This document shows positions 1-13,370 of a DNA stretch of 64,000 bases, piece by piece; position 1 is the first letter of the stretch, and each line of letters opens with the position of its first letter. The position numbers and the translations under genes were made by a program. Below the pieces are notes generated by a model. It was given only the letters and a program-made list of their open reading frames with translations. It made no database searches and was not told where the DNA came from. Source of the DNA: Lasiosphaeria ovina (Eukaryota > Ascomycota > Sordariomycetes > Sordariales > Lasiosphaeriaceae); assembly GCA_033439765.1 (NCBI GenBank), contig JAULSN010000008.1, forward strand, positions 1,364,001 through 1,428,000, in the 5' to 3' direction.

Positions 1-3000
1 GATCTGGCAGCACACGTTCATGGTGAACTTCATGGGCTCGGCGAGCTTCTCCGAGCTGATCTCCCACGACACGGTCATCTGCACGCGGTACTTTTCGGCC
101 GTCACCTTGTCGAGCAGCAGCGAGCTGTGCAGCGCCGAGTCCCACTGGCCCGACATGGTCACGCTCCGCGTCCCGTTGGCATTCTTCTTGAAGACGGGGC
201 TCGACGCGAGCCTTAGGGCGAGGTCAGGCGCGGTGGTGCTCATGTCGGGCGTCTTGCCCGCGCCGTCCAGCAGCTGGATCTTGCCGATGCGCAGCGACGT
301 CACGTCGTTCCACGGCAGCGCGTCGCCCGAGCTGTGGGTGAGGTTGATGGTGATGCGGCGCTGCAGGCCCTGGTGAAGCTGGAACGTGCCGCTGTCGAGC
401 TCGCTGGTCTGCGCCACGTCGACGGGCACATACTCGCCGTCCTCGTTCATCTCGAGAATCTTGACCCGCGCGAGCAGGTCGTGCTTCTCCTCGCGGAAGA
501 ACTGCGACTCGTTTATCCTGGCCGTCTTGGGCCGCGCCGGCACCCCGTCCCTGATGTCGTCCCAGCTGAGCAGCTTGTCGAGGTGCATAGTCGACACCTT
601 GGCGAATATCGCCACCCGCAGCGTCGTCTTGAGGGGTGCGAACAGCGGAACGCTCATGCTATGGACGCTCTCGAACCGGATGGGGCCCTCGTCAAAGTCC
701 TTGATCATCTGCGTAGTAGTAATACCATCCTCCTCCGAGATTCCCGGCAGGAACAGCTGCGCGTGCACCTCGGTGCCCTCCCTCTCTGCGAAGCCAACCA
801 TCTCGTGCATAACGATGTTGAACTTGAGAGTGTTTGTGGGCGCCCGCGCGCTCGACGGCTCTAGGGCCAGCTTGATGCGCCCGATGGCGTGTGTCGTGTG
901 CGGAGAAACGACGTCGAGCATAAAGTCCTGGACCCGGCTCTCGAAGACGGCCTTGAGCGGCACGTCAGCCTCTCCTACCAGCGTGTACTGCGGCATGCAA
1001 TCCTCGACAAACGGGTTGTCGACGCTCAGGTGCTGCGCGTATTCCGGCTGGTCGAGGTACTGGTACATCTGCCGCATCAGCCGCACCCGGTTGTGCAGCT
1101 TTTCGAGGCTCCACAGGCGGGCGACGCCGTGCTTGTAGTCGATGACGCGAACGCCGATGCACGGTTTCGGGGCCTCCTCGAGGGCGATGTCGTCTCCGTC
1201 GGCCGGGAGCCCGTTAAGAACCATGTCGTACGACGAGCAGAGCACGTGGCCCACGTCGACCACGGTGAACTGGAACACGACGCTCTCCTCCAGCTCGTGG
1301 CTCATGACCTGAGCCTCCTTCAGCATCGACGCGTGCTGCAGGACCGCCTCGGCCATCTCCACCGAGTGGCGGCCCCGCCAGTGCTTGACTGCCATCTTTG
1401 CCCGTTCAATCTCGTTTTGGGACAGTTTTGGGCTGGCCCTCGGCCGCTTGAGCGGATCGAGCTTCTCGATCTTCTGTTCGAATTCCCGCCGCTGCACGTC
1501 CAGCTGCTTCATCATGTCGGTCTTGAGCTGCAGGAGGGTCTCTTCCATCTTGGCCTTTTCCTTCTTGATCTCCTCGACCTCGACGTTGGCGGCCTCGGCG
1601 CTCTTGAGCTGTTCTCTATACTCGTCCATTTGCTTTTCGAGCTGGTTCTGCATTTCCTCACGCATCTCGCGCATCTTGTCCTCGGTCTCGCCCTGCTTGG
1701 GGGTCGACGGCATCGTGAGGGCCGTGTCGAGCGAGAAGTTGTCGAGCGTGCCCGTCGACATGTACTTTTCCCTCACGGGATACGACGCCATCGACTCCAT
1801 GTCCTCGTCGCCCTCGCGGACGTTGACCCGCTCGGCGCGGGCCCGCTGGACGTCTTCAAACAAGGCATTCAGCTCCTCGTCAGTCAGCTTGGCAAAGTTC
1901 TGGTCCGTGCCGAGGATGGCGGGCGCTGCTTCTCGCCGTGCAAAGGACCAGTCCGACTCTCTCGTGTTGCGCTGGAACGGGGCCGGCGAGTCGGGACGGC
2001 TGTCGCCGAACTCGGAGGCTGCTGCACTATAGCTCCGTTCGTGGCCAGGTCTGGGGCTTGGAGACGGTGACGCCGCCTTGTCGAACAGCTGGCCAGCCGT
2101 CACGGACTGGCGCAGCAGGCTCTGCTCGGCGCGCTCGGCACGCTCGGCACGTGCTTCGAGGGGGTGGTTGAATCGGAAAATGTGGAAGTCGCCCAAGATC
2201 AGACGATAGCCCGAGTGGAGCCGCGTCGGGTCCGCCACGCGCTTGCCGTTCACCATGACTGCGGCGCCCTCCTTGGGGATTATGGTCATGGTGCCGTCGG
2301 CGGCGTTCTCGAAGACGCAGTGCTCGTGGAGAATTTTGGAGCCGTTGAGGCGGATGTTAGCCTGGTGCTCGGCGTTGGACTCGACGTTGCCGACCGTGGT
2401 GAGGCCGGGCTTAAGGTTGTAAACCAAGCACTCGGCTAGGAGGGGGTCGTCGGAGAGGTTGACCAGGTGGGGCATCTTCTTGGGCGTCGACATGCCAATG
2501 AAGCCCTTCTCGATGCTGATGCCCAGCTCCTCGAGCGCAGCCTCGCGCTCCTTGTGGATCTCCTCCGTCTTGGTCAGTTTCTGCTCCCACGTCTGGTTGA
2601 GATCCTGCAGCAGCTTTTCGCTCTGGTTCAGCTGCTCGGCAATCTCGGCCTTTGAAACTTTCTTCACACTGCCGTCAGCCTGCGTAATGCTGACGATCTG
2701 CTTCTCCAACGGCGTGCCTTCCGCATAGACCTCTTCTGTCGGCACGGGCGCGCCGCCACCGACACCGCCCACAGCCCCCCCGCCGAGCTTGCTGCGGAGG
2801 AGCGCCAGCTCTTCTTTCAGTTCGCGAATCATGCGCGCATTAGCGTCTTCGTTGATGACCGCGTGGTTCTTGATGCGCTTCGCCGAGTCGGCATACCGGA
2901 GCGTGCTGAGTGTTTCGTCGTAGTTGATGTCGGCCGGGCTGATAGCTGCGATCATGGCCGTCATGCTGTTTCCTCCGAGCGAGTCCTTGAGAAGCCAGGT

Positions 3001-4084
3001 GAGTACGCTGTCTCGGTAGGGGACCTGTGTGGCTGTCGCGCCCTTCTTCTTCTTGCCCCCCGTCGAGAGATCGGCGAGAGCTGCGATGACACGGCCGAGG
3101 GTCGAAAGGGAGCGATTGATTTCCGCTCCTTCCTTGAGCCGGGCGCCCGTCGCACCTGTAGATGTTGCTCTTTCCGAACCGGCGAGATCGACCAAGCTGA
3201 TCTTGGCCGCCTTTTCCATTTCCATTTTAGTCTCTGGATCGAAGCGCTTCTGAGTCAGCATTAAGGTGAAGACGGCGTGACTTCGGCTCGACGTCTCGTT
3301 CATGTTGGTCGCGGCCACCGTCCTGGCCTTGTTGCCCTCGTCCATGAGATGCTCGATCTCCTGGAAGCCGCCCACGACCAGCTTGGCCAGGTCTTCGACG
3401 TAGGGCCCCGTCGACGGGTGTTCTCGGACCTTGAGGTTGCCCTTGTTGGCGGGGTTAAGCAGATCGCGCACGCGCTCGTTGTAGATTTCGAGATACGAGA
3501 CCTCGACTGTGCAACGCAGGTTCTTGTCCTGCTGCATCTCGTCTATCCGCTTGAACATGTCCTGGCAGATCTTTGGTATTATGCCCGCCTCCTTTCCGTA
3601 GCCCATCATCGAATACGACTTGCCCGATCCCGTCTGGCCGTAGGCAAAGATGCAGTTGTTGTAGCCCTGGAAGGCGTTGTCAAGCAGGGGCTTGCCCAGG
3701 TCCTCGTGGAGGTTCTCCTGGCCGGCGTAGTTGGGCGCCTTCTTGTCGAAAGACCAGTACGACTTGTCAAAGGCGAACACCTTTTGGCCCTGGTCTTTCC
3801 CTTTCGTAGCTCCTCCGGAGGAGGCATCGGGGGGTGGTGTGAGCACGGTCTGGTTGTCGCGCATCTCAACGATGCATTTCGCATTGCGGTCGTGTTCTGT
3901 CCGGCAAGCCAGCACTGGTCAGTCACGAAGCTCTCACGACAGAAGAACAGCACCATGCACATGCAGCATCCCACGGGGCACACTTCTCACCTCTCCCGTT
4001 AAAAGGACGGACTCTGACCACGACCTTGATGTTCCCTCCCCCTCCGCCTCCCCCTCCGGCGGGGGGAGCCGCGGCGGGAGCCAT
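1..4084 (-). CDS. Kinesin-3 (UncA/KIF1A-type) motor protein, 3' part outside window
   Basis: Plus-end-directed microtubule motor of the Unc104/KIF1 family, which carries endosomes and vesicles in hyphae (family knowledge). Two exons are visible: 4084-3991 and 3896-1, joined across a 94-bp intron (GTGAGA...CAG). The second exon stays open to base 1, giving about 1330 residues. Seen in order: NIKVVVRVRPFNGR near the start; P-loop GQTGSGKS near residue 118; SSRSH and DLAGSE; a neck/coiled-coil segment after about residue 376; an FHA domain at about 510-600; then a KIF1B-like region and coiled coil. The C-terminal PH domain expected in this family would lie to the left. I chose the Met of MAPAAAPPAGG because it directly precedes the Gly-rich linker to the motor; an in-frame Met 15 codons upstream (4129) is possible. 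Confidence 0.93.
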
Positions 4085-4229
4085 GGTAGCACCCTCGCCG
4101 AGGAAGGCGCCGCGGGCGGCAGACGACAAGCTACCAAGCTGCGGCGATCAGGTTGTCGTCGTCACTAAGGAGTGGTTGATTTCGAGGGAGCAAATAGGGG
4201 CGGCTGCGGATGGGCGAGGCGGTAGGTAG

Positions 4230-4260
4230 GTAGGCACGTAGGCACGTAGGCACGTAGGCA
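4230..4260. repeat. 8-bp tandem repeat GTAGGCAC, 3.9 copies
   Basis: Perfect direct repeats 146 bp upstream of the kinesin start codon, directly preceded by GGTA repeats (4220-4231). Read on the gene's own strand the unit is GTGCCTAC. Confidence 0.9.
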
Positions 4261-5164
4261 GGGTTTGGCGATCTCGAAGTCGGCGGCGCTCGGAGGCGGA
4301 GGAGGGAGTGAGCCAGCCTACTTTGCTTTCCGCCTTCACGTTCTATTACGGGTATATCGATGCTGTTGCGGTTGCAGTTGCGGCAAGCCTCGGATGTCCT
4401 TCCAGTTCCCAGGCAGCCGTACAGCAGCAAGACCATGCGCACACATTCTATTCGCCCCTGCCCCAAAGTAAACAAATCGTGGTTGCTCGCTCAAGTCGTC
4501 GAGGGAAAGTCTTGGACGAGCCGACCCGCAGAAGCCGTGCTGGCGTGGGTGCGTGTCGTGGACCCTTGAGTTAATCGAGATTACCTCAGTACTCCGTAAA
4601 CTGGCGGGTTTTGGCTGCCAGCTGCTCGGAACTGGCGCCTCTGTCAGCTACCCTGGGTTAGGTATACGTCCAAAGACGGCTCGCGACTCATAAAAAAACC
4701 CCCCAAAGCCCGTGTCGCGCGCCACAGAGAAATCTGAGGAAAAGCTGATGTTGTTCAGGCGATATGTCGTGGCGTGTTGCTTGCAGTCGCAAGTCGAGTT
4801 GCTGGCCGCTCGCTTTCAGGAATGACGAGAGTCCCGTGTCAACAAATTTGGGTCCTGGGGGGGCGGCAAGGGACGCGAGGCGCGACCTTGCAGGCCGCCA
4901 TGGTGGGTGTCGGCGGTCGCTGGCACTTGCCGATATAGGTAGGGAACGACGGCCTATTGGGCCATAGGGACCTGGAAATTAAGCTCCTTCACGTGTCAGG
5001 CTTCCAGGTGGCACCTCTTCAGCGCATTCCCCATGAAGATGGACGGGCATCTCAGGCATAAGAATACCAAATTACCTGCAGATTGCTCAAGCTCGACAAA
5101 CGCATGGATTGGGGGAGTTTTTTTGACTTTAGGCCAGCAGCTCCAGCCAACTGCGGTCTGCACC

Positions 5165-5212
5165 CCTTATTAATCCTTTTTGTTGACTCCTTATTAATCC
5201 CTTTTGTTGACT
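5165..5212. repeat. 24-bp tandem duplication
   Basis: Two adjacent 24-bp units beginning CCTTATTAATCC and ending TGTTGACT, differing at one position. They lie between the kinesin and aminopeptidase genes. No function is evident. Confidence 0.9.
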
Positions 5213-6129
5213 TTTTGACATGATCCTTAACCTCCAACGCACTACTAGCTGCAGCTGCCGTGGAGGATCGCTCTCCAGTGCCGCTCGTTGGTTCACTGCA
5301 AGCCTCCTCCCGGTACCTGAGACCTGCATCTGTCAGGTCGGGTATTCGTATGTTATGTGCCTACGTCACTTCAGCCAAGGACGAGCAGTCAACAGCAGCA
5401 ATTATCCGAAATTTTGTTTCGTGGCCGTCGAGGTTCTCGAGTGCCCTGATTTGCAAGGTTTCTTTGTATTTACCCCGCGACTGAGTCACGGCGATTTTCC
5501 GGTACCGAGACGCGACCTGATGTCTGACCCGTCTGCTGGCTCGCGATTCGCGAAGCTGCATCTGTTTCAGAACAATGGATGCATGTGGGTGCTACCTTCG
5601 GCAGCTATCCAAGGTCAGAGTTGAAGAATATCATTACACCTACACGTGTGCTCTATGTGCATCATTTCCCCAGATCACCTATCTCAGACTTGGCAGCAGG
5701 TTAGGTTATCCTACATAATGCTATTATATTAGTCGCTGGCCCAACTTGTCTTGATAATGTCCGTCATGCCCAAAGCAGCCCAACGCTGTTCAAATGCACC
5801 GGGCTGGGTTGCCTCCTAAGCAATGTCTTCAAAACCATGTTAGGCGTCAAATGGCAGGGATAGGCACTTACGTGCGCCGTAACAGTCGCAGGGAGTCGAA
5901 GCATCAAAATGTGTCCTCTGATGGCCCGAAAATACTTGTACAATGCAGGACATCTATACAAAAGACATAGGGCTCAGTGTAACAGCCCGGAAGCCCGTCA
6001 TCTGCGTGCGCTATCTTGCACACGACAAGACTAGACCACACGACATGACCCTTCGTCGCACATCCTTGCCAGGAGTTTCCCTGTATGAAAGCCGACATGG
6101 GCTAAATAGGGGCAACGGGCCTCTCAACC

Positions 6130-8290
6130 TCACTTTGATTCGGCCAGACCAAGATCCTTCTCGACCATCTGGCGGCAGATGGGATGGTAGAAGTCGCGAT
6201 TCTTCTCAAACGTCTTGAGGGCCAGCTCGCGGTCGACCTCGTTCAAGCTTCGGAATAGGGTCCGGACAAACTTCATTCGCCCAACCTCGCCCAAAAGGTC
6301 AGCGACGCCCTGGTAAGAGCTCGAATCCTTCGCGCGCATTGCAATCTGGTAGTATTGGCTCTTGAGCTCGACGTTCTTGGAGTCGGAAAGACCGTAAACC
6401 TTGCCCAATAGTTGCTATAATGCTGTTAGCCGGTCGTCTTTAAGCAAATGGGTTTAAGGAAGGGCGAAAGGGCAGCGGGTTCTCTCGCCCGATTCGGGGG
6501 CTAGTTAGTAGAAAACGTACGGATTTCTCCACAGCCAAAGGCTCCTCAAACTCCTGGACGGAATTGAGAAATACCAGGACCTGATTGCCAGTCCAGGACG
6601 AGATATCAGAGGTGCTGGGCGAGAAGTCCTTCTGCTTCCACTTCTCCGCCAGCTCGAAGCACACGTCTACAAGCGATGTGTTGAACTTAGGCTTCGGCGG
6701 GAGGCCGGTGCTGAAGAAGCGACCCTCCCAGTCAATCCACGCGATCTTATCCTCGAGGCTCTTGTATTCCGGGGCGCCGAAGAAGTCAAGAAACGTGTCC
6801 TTGAACTCGAACGAGTCCAGCGACTTGGTGGCCCATTTCCCAAAGTAGTGGGGAATGAACTTGTCGAAGTTCTCTCGCCCAACAAGGCGGTCGAGATACC
6901 AGACGAAATGGAACCCCTTCTCGTAGGGCACCGTGCTGAAGGCATCATCTGGGTCAATATCCTTGTGGTTGATGCACAGCTTGGTGAATTCGTGATCCTT
7001 GCCAAACTCTCCAATAGCCTCCTCTGGTGGCAGTGTGTGGGTCAGTGGGGAAATTGCATCGGCATAGGAAAAGAAGAAGAGACCTACCGAGCGCGGTCCA
7101 TCCCCGAATAGCAGAGAAATCAAAGTGGGCGTCGTCGTTGTGGACCACAGCTTGGATACGGCGCTCCAGATACATGGTCCATCCCTCGTTCAGCCAGCTA
7201 GTAAGCGGTTAGTCGTGTGGACATTGCTCCAGCCCGAGTCCCTATCTCTGGAACAATGGAAGTCTGCTCAAACAGGCCTAGCAAAATTAACATACAAGTG
7301 TTCCCAAGAGCAACTCGTGACCAGGTTGCCGCTCCAACTGTGGGCGAGCTCATGAGCAATGACGTCGACATTTTGCCGGTCACCGCTGATGATGGTGGGC
7401 GTCGCGAACGTGAAGATGGGGTTCTCCATTCCTGCTTCTGGTCAGTCCAACCTCTCAAGCAAGTACTTGGTGCCACGCGAACACGAACCTCCGTATGGGA
7501 AGCTGGGCGGCAAGACAAGAACATTGTACTCGCCCCACTTGTAGGGGAATACAAGCTTCTCGGCAGCGTCCATGAACTTGTCCATGTCGTGCTCCAGCTC
7601 CCACTGCGAGGCCTGGAGCTCGTTCGGGCCTGTTGCGACGGACGACCGCTTGCCAATAGGGGCAGTGGCGATGTCTCCGGAAGCAAGGGCAAACAAGTAA
7701 GAAGGGATGGGGACCTTTTGCTGGAACTTGTACAGCTTGCCGCCGTCCGTCTCTTGCGGCGCATCTGATACGGGCACGCCGCTGGCAACGACGACATAGG
7801 GGCTGGTGATGTTGAAGTCGTAGGTGCTCTTGACGCCTGGCGTGTCCTGGCAGGGGAACAGGGAGCGGGCGTGGATGGCCTGGCACTGGCTGAACATGAA
7901 AGGGGCTTTCTTGTTGCTAGTCTGGGCGGGCGTCAACCACTGCAAGGCCGTGCAGTCACCAGTGGTGGCAACATCGATCTCCAGCTTGACAACGGCTCCC
8001 TTGGCGGCGCCATCAGCCAGGGCGATGTGGACGGGCGAGCCTAGATACTTGGTGCGCGGCTTGATCTCCCACGGCAACGGCGCCGCGTTGAGCTTGACGG
8101 AGGACACGGCCAGGTAGCTGGAGTCGAGGATGATCTCGGTGCTGGCCTTGTCGGTCAGCGACTCGAGCTCGAGAAGCACCGAACCGTGCAGACACTTGTC
8201 TGCAAAGTTGAGCGTCAGGTTGGCCGTCGTGTGCTTGGTCTGCCATTCGCCATAGTTGGAGAGCGTGTTGGGATCGCGAACAGGAGCCAT
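6130..8290 (-). CDS. LTA4H: Leukotriene A4 hydrolase / M1 zinc aminopeptidase
   Basis: Bifunctional epoxide hydrolase/aminopeptidase family; fungal members (yeast Lap2) are cytosolic aminopeptidases. Five exons: 8290-7489, 7431-7296, 7197-7088, 7023-6521, 6414-6130 (introns 57, 98, 64 and 106 bp), coding 611 residues, the usual family length. Seen: N-terminal saddle domain; exopeptidase motif GGMENP at about 267-272, rebuilt across intron 1; zinc motif HELAH at 294-298; third zinc ligand Glu317 in FWLNEGW, rebuilt across intron 2. These match human LTA4H numbering within one residue. The C-terminal half is the helical domain of the family. An in-frame extension reaches 8473, but [13 protein letters not shown] is the conserved family start. 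There is no signal peptide. The same-strand kinesin start lies about 2 kb beyond the stop. Confidence 0.95.
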
Positions 8291-10292
8291 TTTTTCAGCA
8301 CTGGCGACGCCAAGCCAACGACGATGAGAGAGGGACGATTTCGCGGATGATAAATGTGCCGTTGTTTCTTGAGCAAGTTTGGCCCTTCCAGAGCGAAATA
8401 ATCCCCACATGAGAATTCTGGAAATTTTCAATGATCGCAACTGCCCAACTTCCCAATTTGAGTTCCGATCCACCTTCCTGCTTTGTCATACAAGCGCCGA
8501 ATCGCTCGCCCATGTCGAAAATGGTGGCTCTGTTGCGAATGTGGCCTCCCTAACGCCAAAAGTGGATCGTATACTGGTGCTAGTAGGCTCTCTGAGACCC
8601 GACATATCAGTATGTACAACAGAGCACCTATTTCGAGCACGTTCATTCACTGGACTTTGACTTCTGTGACGCACCCCTCGCCGTGGTCAATTCTTGCTGC
8701 AAACATGCCATCTACATCTTCAACCTCCCGTCTCTTGGTTTCTCTCACTCTGAGCTTGTTGCATTTCTTTTCCTCCCCCTGGATTCCCCCGCCAGGCCGA
8801 TCCGCAGCTTGCGGTTGTTTCTAAGCCACTGGTAATGGTCAGGCGGGCGGGCTGCGAGCGGCGCTGTTGTCGTCAGGTCCAATGAGCGGGTTGAGCGAGA
8901 GAGTCGCGACGCGAAACATGTTTCGACGCTCATCGGATGGGATGCCCATCCTCGACTCTCTGGCTCCGAGTCTGGCTCTGGCTCTGACTCAGATCCCGAA
9001 CTCTGAACCCGCCGCTTCTATTTGCTGGTCTGCCCTCAAACCCCGAGCACAGCCGGGCGGGACTGGGAGGGAGAGGGCTGTTTTGCAGCATCCATCAATT
9101 TGAAACCCCGTCGTCGCAAGTGCACTGGCGGCGGGATCGCAGCTTGGGTCTTCGAGAAGTCTTGGTCCAGCGTTCTTGGTGTCGCGTGGCCGATCAAAAC
9201 AGGGCGCCGCTGCGGGAAGGAATCTGAGGAAGAATGGAAATGACGTCCAGTTTCTTTTTCTGTGCCTCCGCGAGCCAAAGTTTTGGCCGCCCGTCTTATT
9301 GAGATGAACGCAGTCCACTGTCGTCCCAAGTATGGTCGGCGACGTGCTTACGGGGCGCGGCCTGGCCCGAAGCTTCTTATGCGAGCTGGCCAAGGCATCG
9401 CGACGGTAGTTTCCGGCGAGGCTTTGATTGATGGTCATAGCTTTGGGGCGACAGTGTCTGGGGTTGGCATTTGCCTCCAGCTTACAGGACGTGCCTCGTG
9501 TCGCAAATGTTCGAGAAGAGAAGAAATCCCGCAATTGGATCGACGTCATCGTCGTCGTCGGATCCCACTGGCCCTTGGAGATCCTGCCAGGTGACACGCC
9601 ACATCTAGGTACGGCTGCAGACAAGAGGCAGATCATCCATCATATAGAGTACAGTACTTTTACGCGCACTGGACGCCTCCGGCCTGCTTGAGCTTCAGCC
9701 TGCTGGGGCTGGCTGAGGCTTGGCCTGATTCCGGTCCCGTCGCCGGTCCCGGTGTCCGGAGGCGGACTTGCTTCGACACCCGACGGACTTATCACGAGTC
9801 GCTCATGGCTAGCAGCACGACTGAGGCGACAAACACGATATCAAGCTCTGGAATCGACATTTCTCCGATTTCTTGCCTCGCAGCTCTGCTGACATCCGAC
9901 GATTGGCCGAGATATGCCTGCGTTTTGTGCCGCAGTCTACGGAATAATGTCAAGGCTTAGTCGTCTCATGTGAGGCACCGAAGATCCGGGGTTAGCGCAT
10001 ACAAGAAACGCCAATATTGATCGACGAAACACGGCAAGCCGATCAGCTATGTATGGCAAGCAGTAGGCCAAGGCAGTCATCACCTACTATCACTTGGAAT
10101 TGGTGCTCTGTTCTGCAGCACTTGCATGTGGCTGCTGGCACGGACCTGGGCACGGAACTCATCCGCCTTAAGGCGGCCTTCGTTCCTCTAACCTACTGTG
10201 CTGTCGAGGACTAGGAAAGCCTAGCAGCCTGATAGCCCCCCTCTCTTGACAGTACGGAATATTGCCTTGTGGTTTCTCGTGGGTTTCTCTTA

Positions 10293-10318
10293 GGCATGGC
10301 TCTCTGGCATGGCTCTCT
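10293..10318. repeat. 13-bp tandem duplication (GGCATGGCTCTCT x2)
   Basis: Two perfect adjacent copies in the gene-poor interval, followed by a degenerate GGCCTGGC continuation. No role evident. Confidence 0.9.
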
Positions 10319-13041
10319 GGCCTGGCAGCCTAGCAGGGCCCAAGTTTCCCTGCCCAGTTATTAGGCCGATCACAGCTTCACGCATTGAAGCAATACCACC
10401 CCCCTGAGCAAGTCAAATGAAGAAGTAGATAGCCCTGCTTTGTGAAGCTCAGTTATAACATCCAAATCCTTACCGTCCTTGCCCCTCATCATTACGGATA
10501 ACTTGAAAGCAGGTCCGTTCGCCGTCGACCCCGCCTGGCCTAAGGATTGTTAAAGAGTTTGACCCAAAGCCGTGGTCTGGAGGACGCCACTAACATTGAC
10601 TATCGCGACCCCGCAAACTATCAGAGGGTCCGACCTCGACAGCTATATGCGTCGGTGCTATTATATGATCACAGCTGTGACAATAGCCCGAAGCACCACG
10701 GCACTCGCCCGCAATCTCAAAGTTATAATGCTGAATGAAACAGCCGCTGACGAGATGATGAGACAAGCTGCCAAACCTCGACCCCATTCATATGGTGAAC
10801 CAGTTGATCCGCCAGAGACATTACGGGCACTTGTGGGAGAGATACCTCACTCCGTCCTGGTTTGCCTTATCTTTGATATTTGGGAATCCTTCTGCTTGGG
10901 ACTTTTTCTAGCCCAGTTCTTGGACATTAGCTAAAGAACAGTACCTACTCTAAACCGTCAGCCAAAGACGTCGGAATGTCAGAAATAAGCAACAAATAAG
11001 AAATCACGAACAAGGCTTCTCCCACAAGGGTCAACGATACTTGATTGTTGCACCATTGTGATACGGAACCTTGCCGCACGCACCGGTCAGGCGGAACCCG
11101 CACTCGCCAAGAAGGGAGACAGGACGCTATTCCAGGTCGGTCGGTCCGGCCGACTTGGGCCTGCCGAGTCTGTTAATCGTCCAATGTATCCGTACCTTGA
11201 CTGCCTAGCCCCCTGTCTTCGATTCGTCCGGACTTGACAAGACAGAAACCCATAACACCGGCCCATGGCGGCGGGCGGGAGGGAAACAGGGCTTTGTGAC
11301 AAGATCACGGTTTACACCTTACCAAGGTACCCCAGCAGAAACTAGTTCGTCCAATGTGAGGGGGCCCCGTCAGTGGCCCAGGCGCGGGGATCTGAATGCT
11401 TGTGTTGCTGGGCTCGTCTCACAAATCCCATCCTTGCTCTGAGAGGCTGTCTCGCGCATCCAAGCGAGGTCGTCGCCTGCAGTTTCGCGGCATGGGTACC
11501 TGGCAAAAAAGAGGCTACTCCGTATCTGCTCAGTATTTGGCCCTGTAAGTGTACGTGCGCGCATCTTTTTAGCACCCACCGAGAACGGCCAGCACCGTGG
11601 CGTGGACGTGCGGCTTCAATTCTTCGTGTAAGTCCCTGGCTGGCAGGCAGGCAGGCCAGGCAGGCAAGGAAGCTCACGGCGCAGGAAGCAGGAACCATCA
11701 CCCACCGGGTCATCATCGCTAAAAGATTCGGCCAGGATCTTTTGCTGCCTCATGCACGCATCAAATCACTTGTTTTTCTTTTCTTTTCCTTGACTGAGGC
11801 TATTCTGGGTGGGTGTTGCCGTTTCCCCAACCCCTGGCTCCTCCCCGTTCCCGAGAAACGGAACGCCGGTGATGCGCAGCAAGCCAGCAATCGATTAAGT
11901 TTGGTAGCTGTATTTCGGTCATTTTGTCCATTTCGTTTTCTTCGGCCTCTTCAACCCCTCTCCCCCTCCCCCGTCTGCCTCTGCCTCTGCCTCTTCCTTC
12001 TTGCCCCTCTTTTGCGCGTATCGTCTGGTCTATTTAAGAAAACCCTCATCAAAGCGCCAGTGCGCGGCGGCGCACGTTCAGCAAAAACGTGGCCGACTAG
12101 GGGAGCTAATTTAGCTACATGTGCAGACAGGTCCGTGTCGTGCTGTGCAGTGTTCGAGCGGCCTCTAATCCCATGTCCCATGACCGGAGTGGCGTTTTCC
12201 TTTACTACACTATGGAGCATGCTGTTGTTTCTTGTTTCTCGTGTCCCGAGTCTCCCCAAGGAGAAGGCCTGGGCCTTATCGGACCTTTTTAGACTCCCAG
12301 GTTGGCTTGTTTGAGGAGACCCTGAGACGATGACAAGTAGACAATCACCCGTCCCGATTGGTGGGGACGGGATCGGGGCTTGTCTGTCTCAAGATTGAGA
12401 ACCCGCAAGCCTGGACCTTGTCCGTGATCTGGGGGGCCAATTGGGCGTCGCATGAGTTTCTCCCCTGGGATTCTGATTGATGATATGAACCGCTAACAGC
12501 GCCGGACCTGTTAACCTTTCTGCTGACCAGCTCCGGCCGCCGCCTAGCTGCCCTGGCTTGACCGGGACCTCTAGTGTAGTGGGAATGGAAGCGGAATGGA
12601 AGAGTTCCATGACACCCAACACAACCCAAACCCTCCTCTCGGGCATGTCAAGTAGCACAGCTGAACATGGGAGAACGCTTGACAGAGCTCGGTGCGTTCA
12701 TGCACTGGGCAGCTAGAAATAGGGAGAAAAAATGAAAGGGGTGAGACAGTGGCTATTCGCAGCGAACCGGCCCAACGGTAGCATGAAAAAGTGCCGAAAC
12801 CACCACAAAATGTCGGCTCCAATGCTTGGGGAAAATATGAGACGATTTGCACTCGCACACGGCGGGATAATATAATTACAACCTTTCTGCCCGACTGCAG
12901 GGACGCCCGAACGCACATGAATCCCCTCTTTTTCTCATTTGCGGAGTGCATACGGCCACAGTCGCGCAAGCCGACGAGTCAACGCACACGGCAAAGATGC
13001 TCCAGGAGCTTTAAGAGCATGCAGCTTTTCCTCCCGCTCTC

Positions 13042-13071
13042 TCAGTGAAAGGCCTGTCAGTGAAAGGCCTG
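13042..13071. repeat. 15-bp tandem duplication (TCAGTGAAAGGCCTG x2)
   Basis: Two perfect copies followed by a partial third unit (CTAGTGAAG). The interior AGGCCT is palindromic. No associated gene. Confidence 0.9.
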
Positions 13072-13343
13072 CTAGTGAAGCATTATAGACGATATGATCT
13101 GCTCATATTGCGTGTGTGCTTGCCCGGAATTGCCAATCATAGACAGGCAGCTCGTCTTCTGTTCTGTCTACCGTACGAAATACCTGTGCGCGGCCCCGGC
13201 CTGCTTCCCCTAACCCGCCCGTCTGAGGGGAAAGGGATTTACACAGATGTAAGTGTGTGCGGCGCTATCACAGACAAAAAGACTTAAGAGACAAAAAGCT
13301 TGGACGGCATCACCTCAACAATACAACTGTGACCGACCCGCGA

Positions 13344-13370
13344 CAGCAGCAGCAGCAGCAGCAGCAGCAG
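13344..13370. repeat. CAG microsatellite, 9 perfect units, outside any recognised gene
   Basis: Nine perfect CAG units followed by interrupted CGG/CAG units to about 13384. The open frames through it are only about 60 codons and have no other coding signs. Confidence 0.92.

Larger units (their letters stand above)
4085..6129. other. Intergenic: kinesin 5' region and spacer, short tandem repeats
   Basis: No convincing gene. It should hold the kinesin promoter and 5' UTR. It contains an 8-bp tandem GTAGGCAC (3.9 copies, 4230-4260), one TACTCCGTA 9-mer (4590-4598) and a 24-bp unit repeated twice (5165-5188 and 5189-5212, 23/24 identical). The open frames at 5220-5624 and 4308-4574 have no recognisable domain and unconvincing composition. 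Confidence 0.6.

Noticed and set aside
334..2070. Several 170-390-codon plus-strand frames in the first 2 kb
   Set aside because: All are antisense to the kinesin exon, which continues to base 1 with FHA and coiled-coil sequence.
8291..8473. 61-residue N-terminal extension of the aminopeptidase
   Set aside because: Not needed; the family start is the [13 protein letters not shown] methionine. The extension opens with no conserved sequence, although a targeting role cannot be fully excluded.
8989..9636. 215-codon minus-strand frame upstream of the aminopeptidase
   Set aside because: No domain and irregular composition; lies in the probable promoter region.
11373..12314. 313-codon plus-strand frame in the gene-poor zone
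   Set aside because: Cys/Trp/Arg/Ser-rich with no motif, and the surrounding DNA is repeat-rich. Looks like chance in GC-rich sequence.
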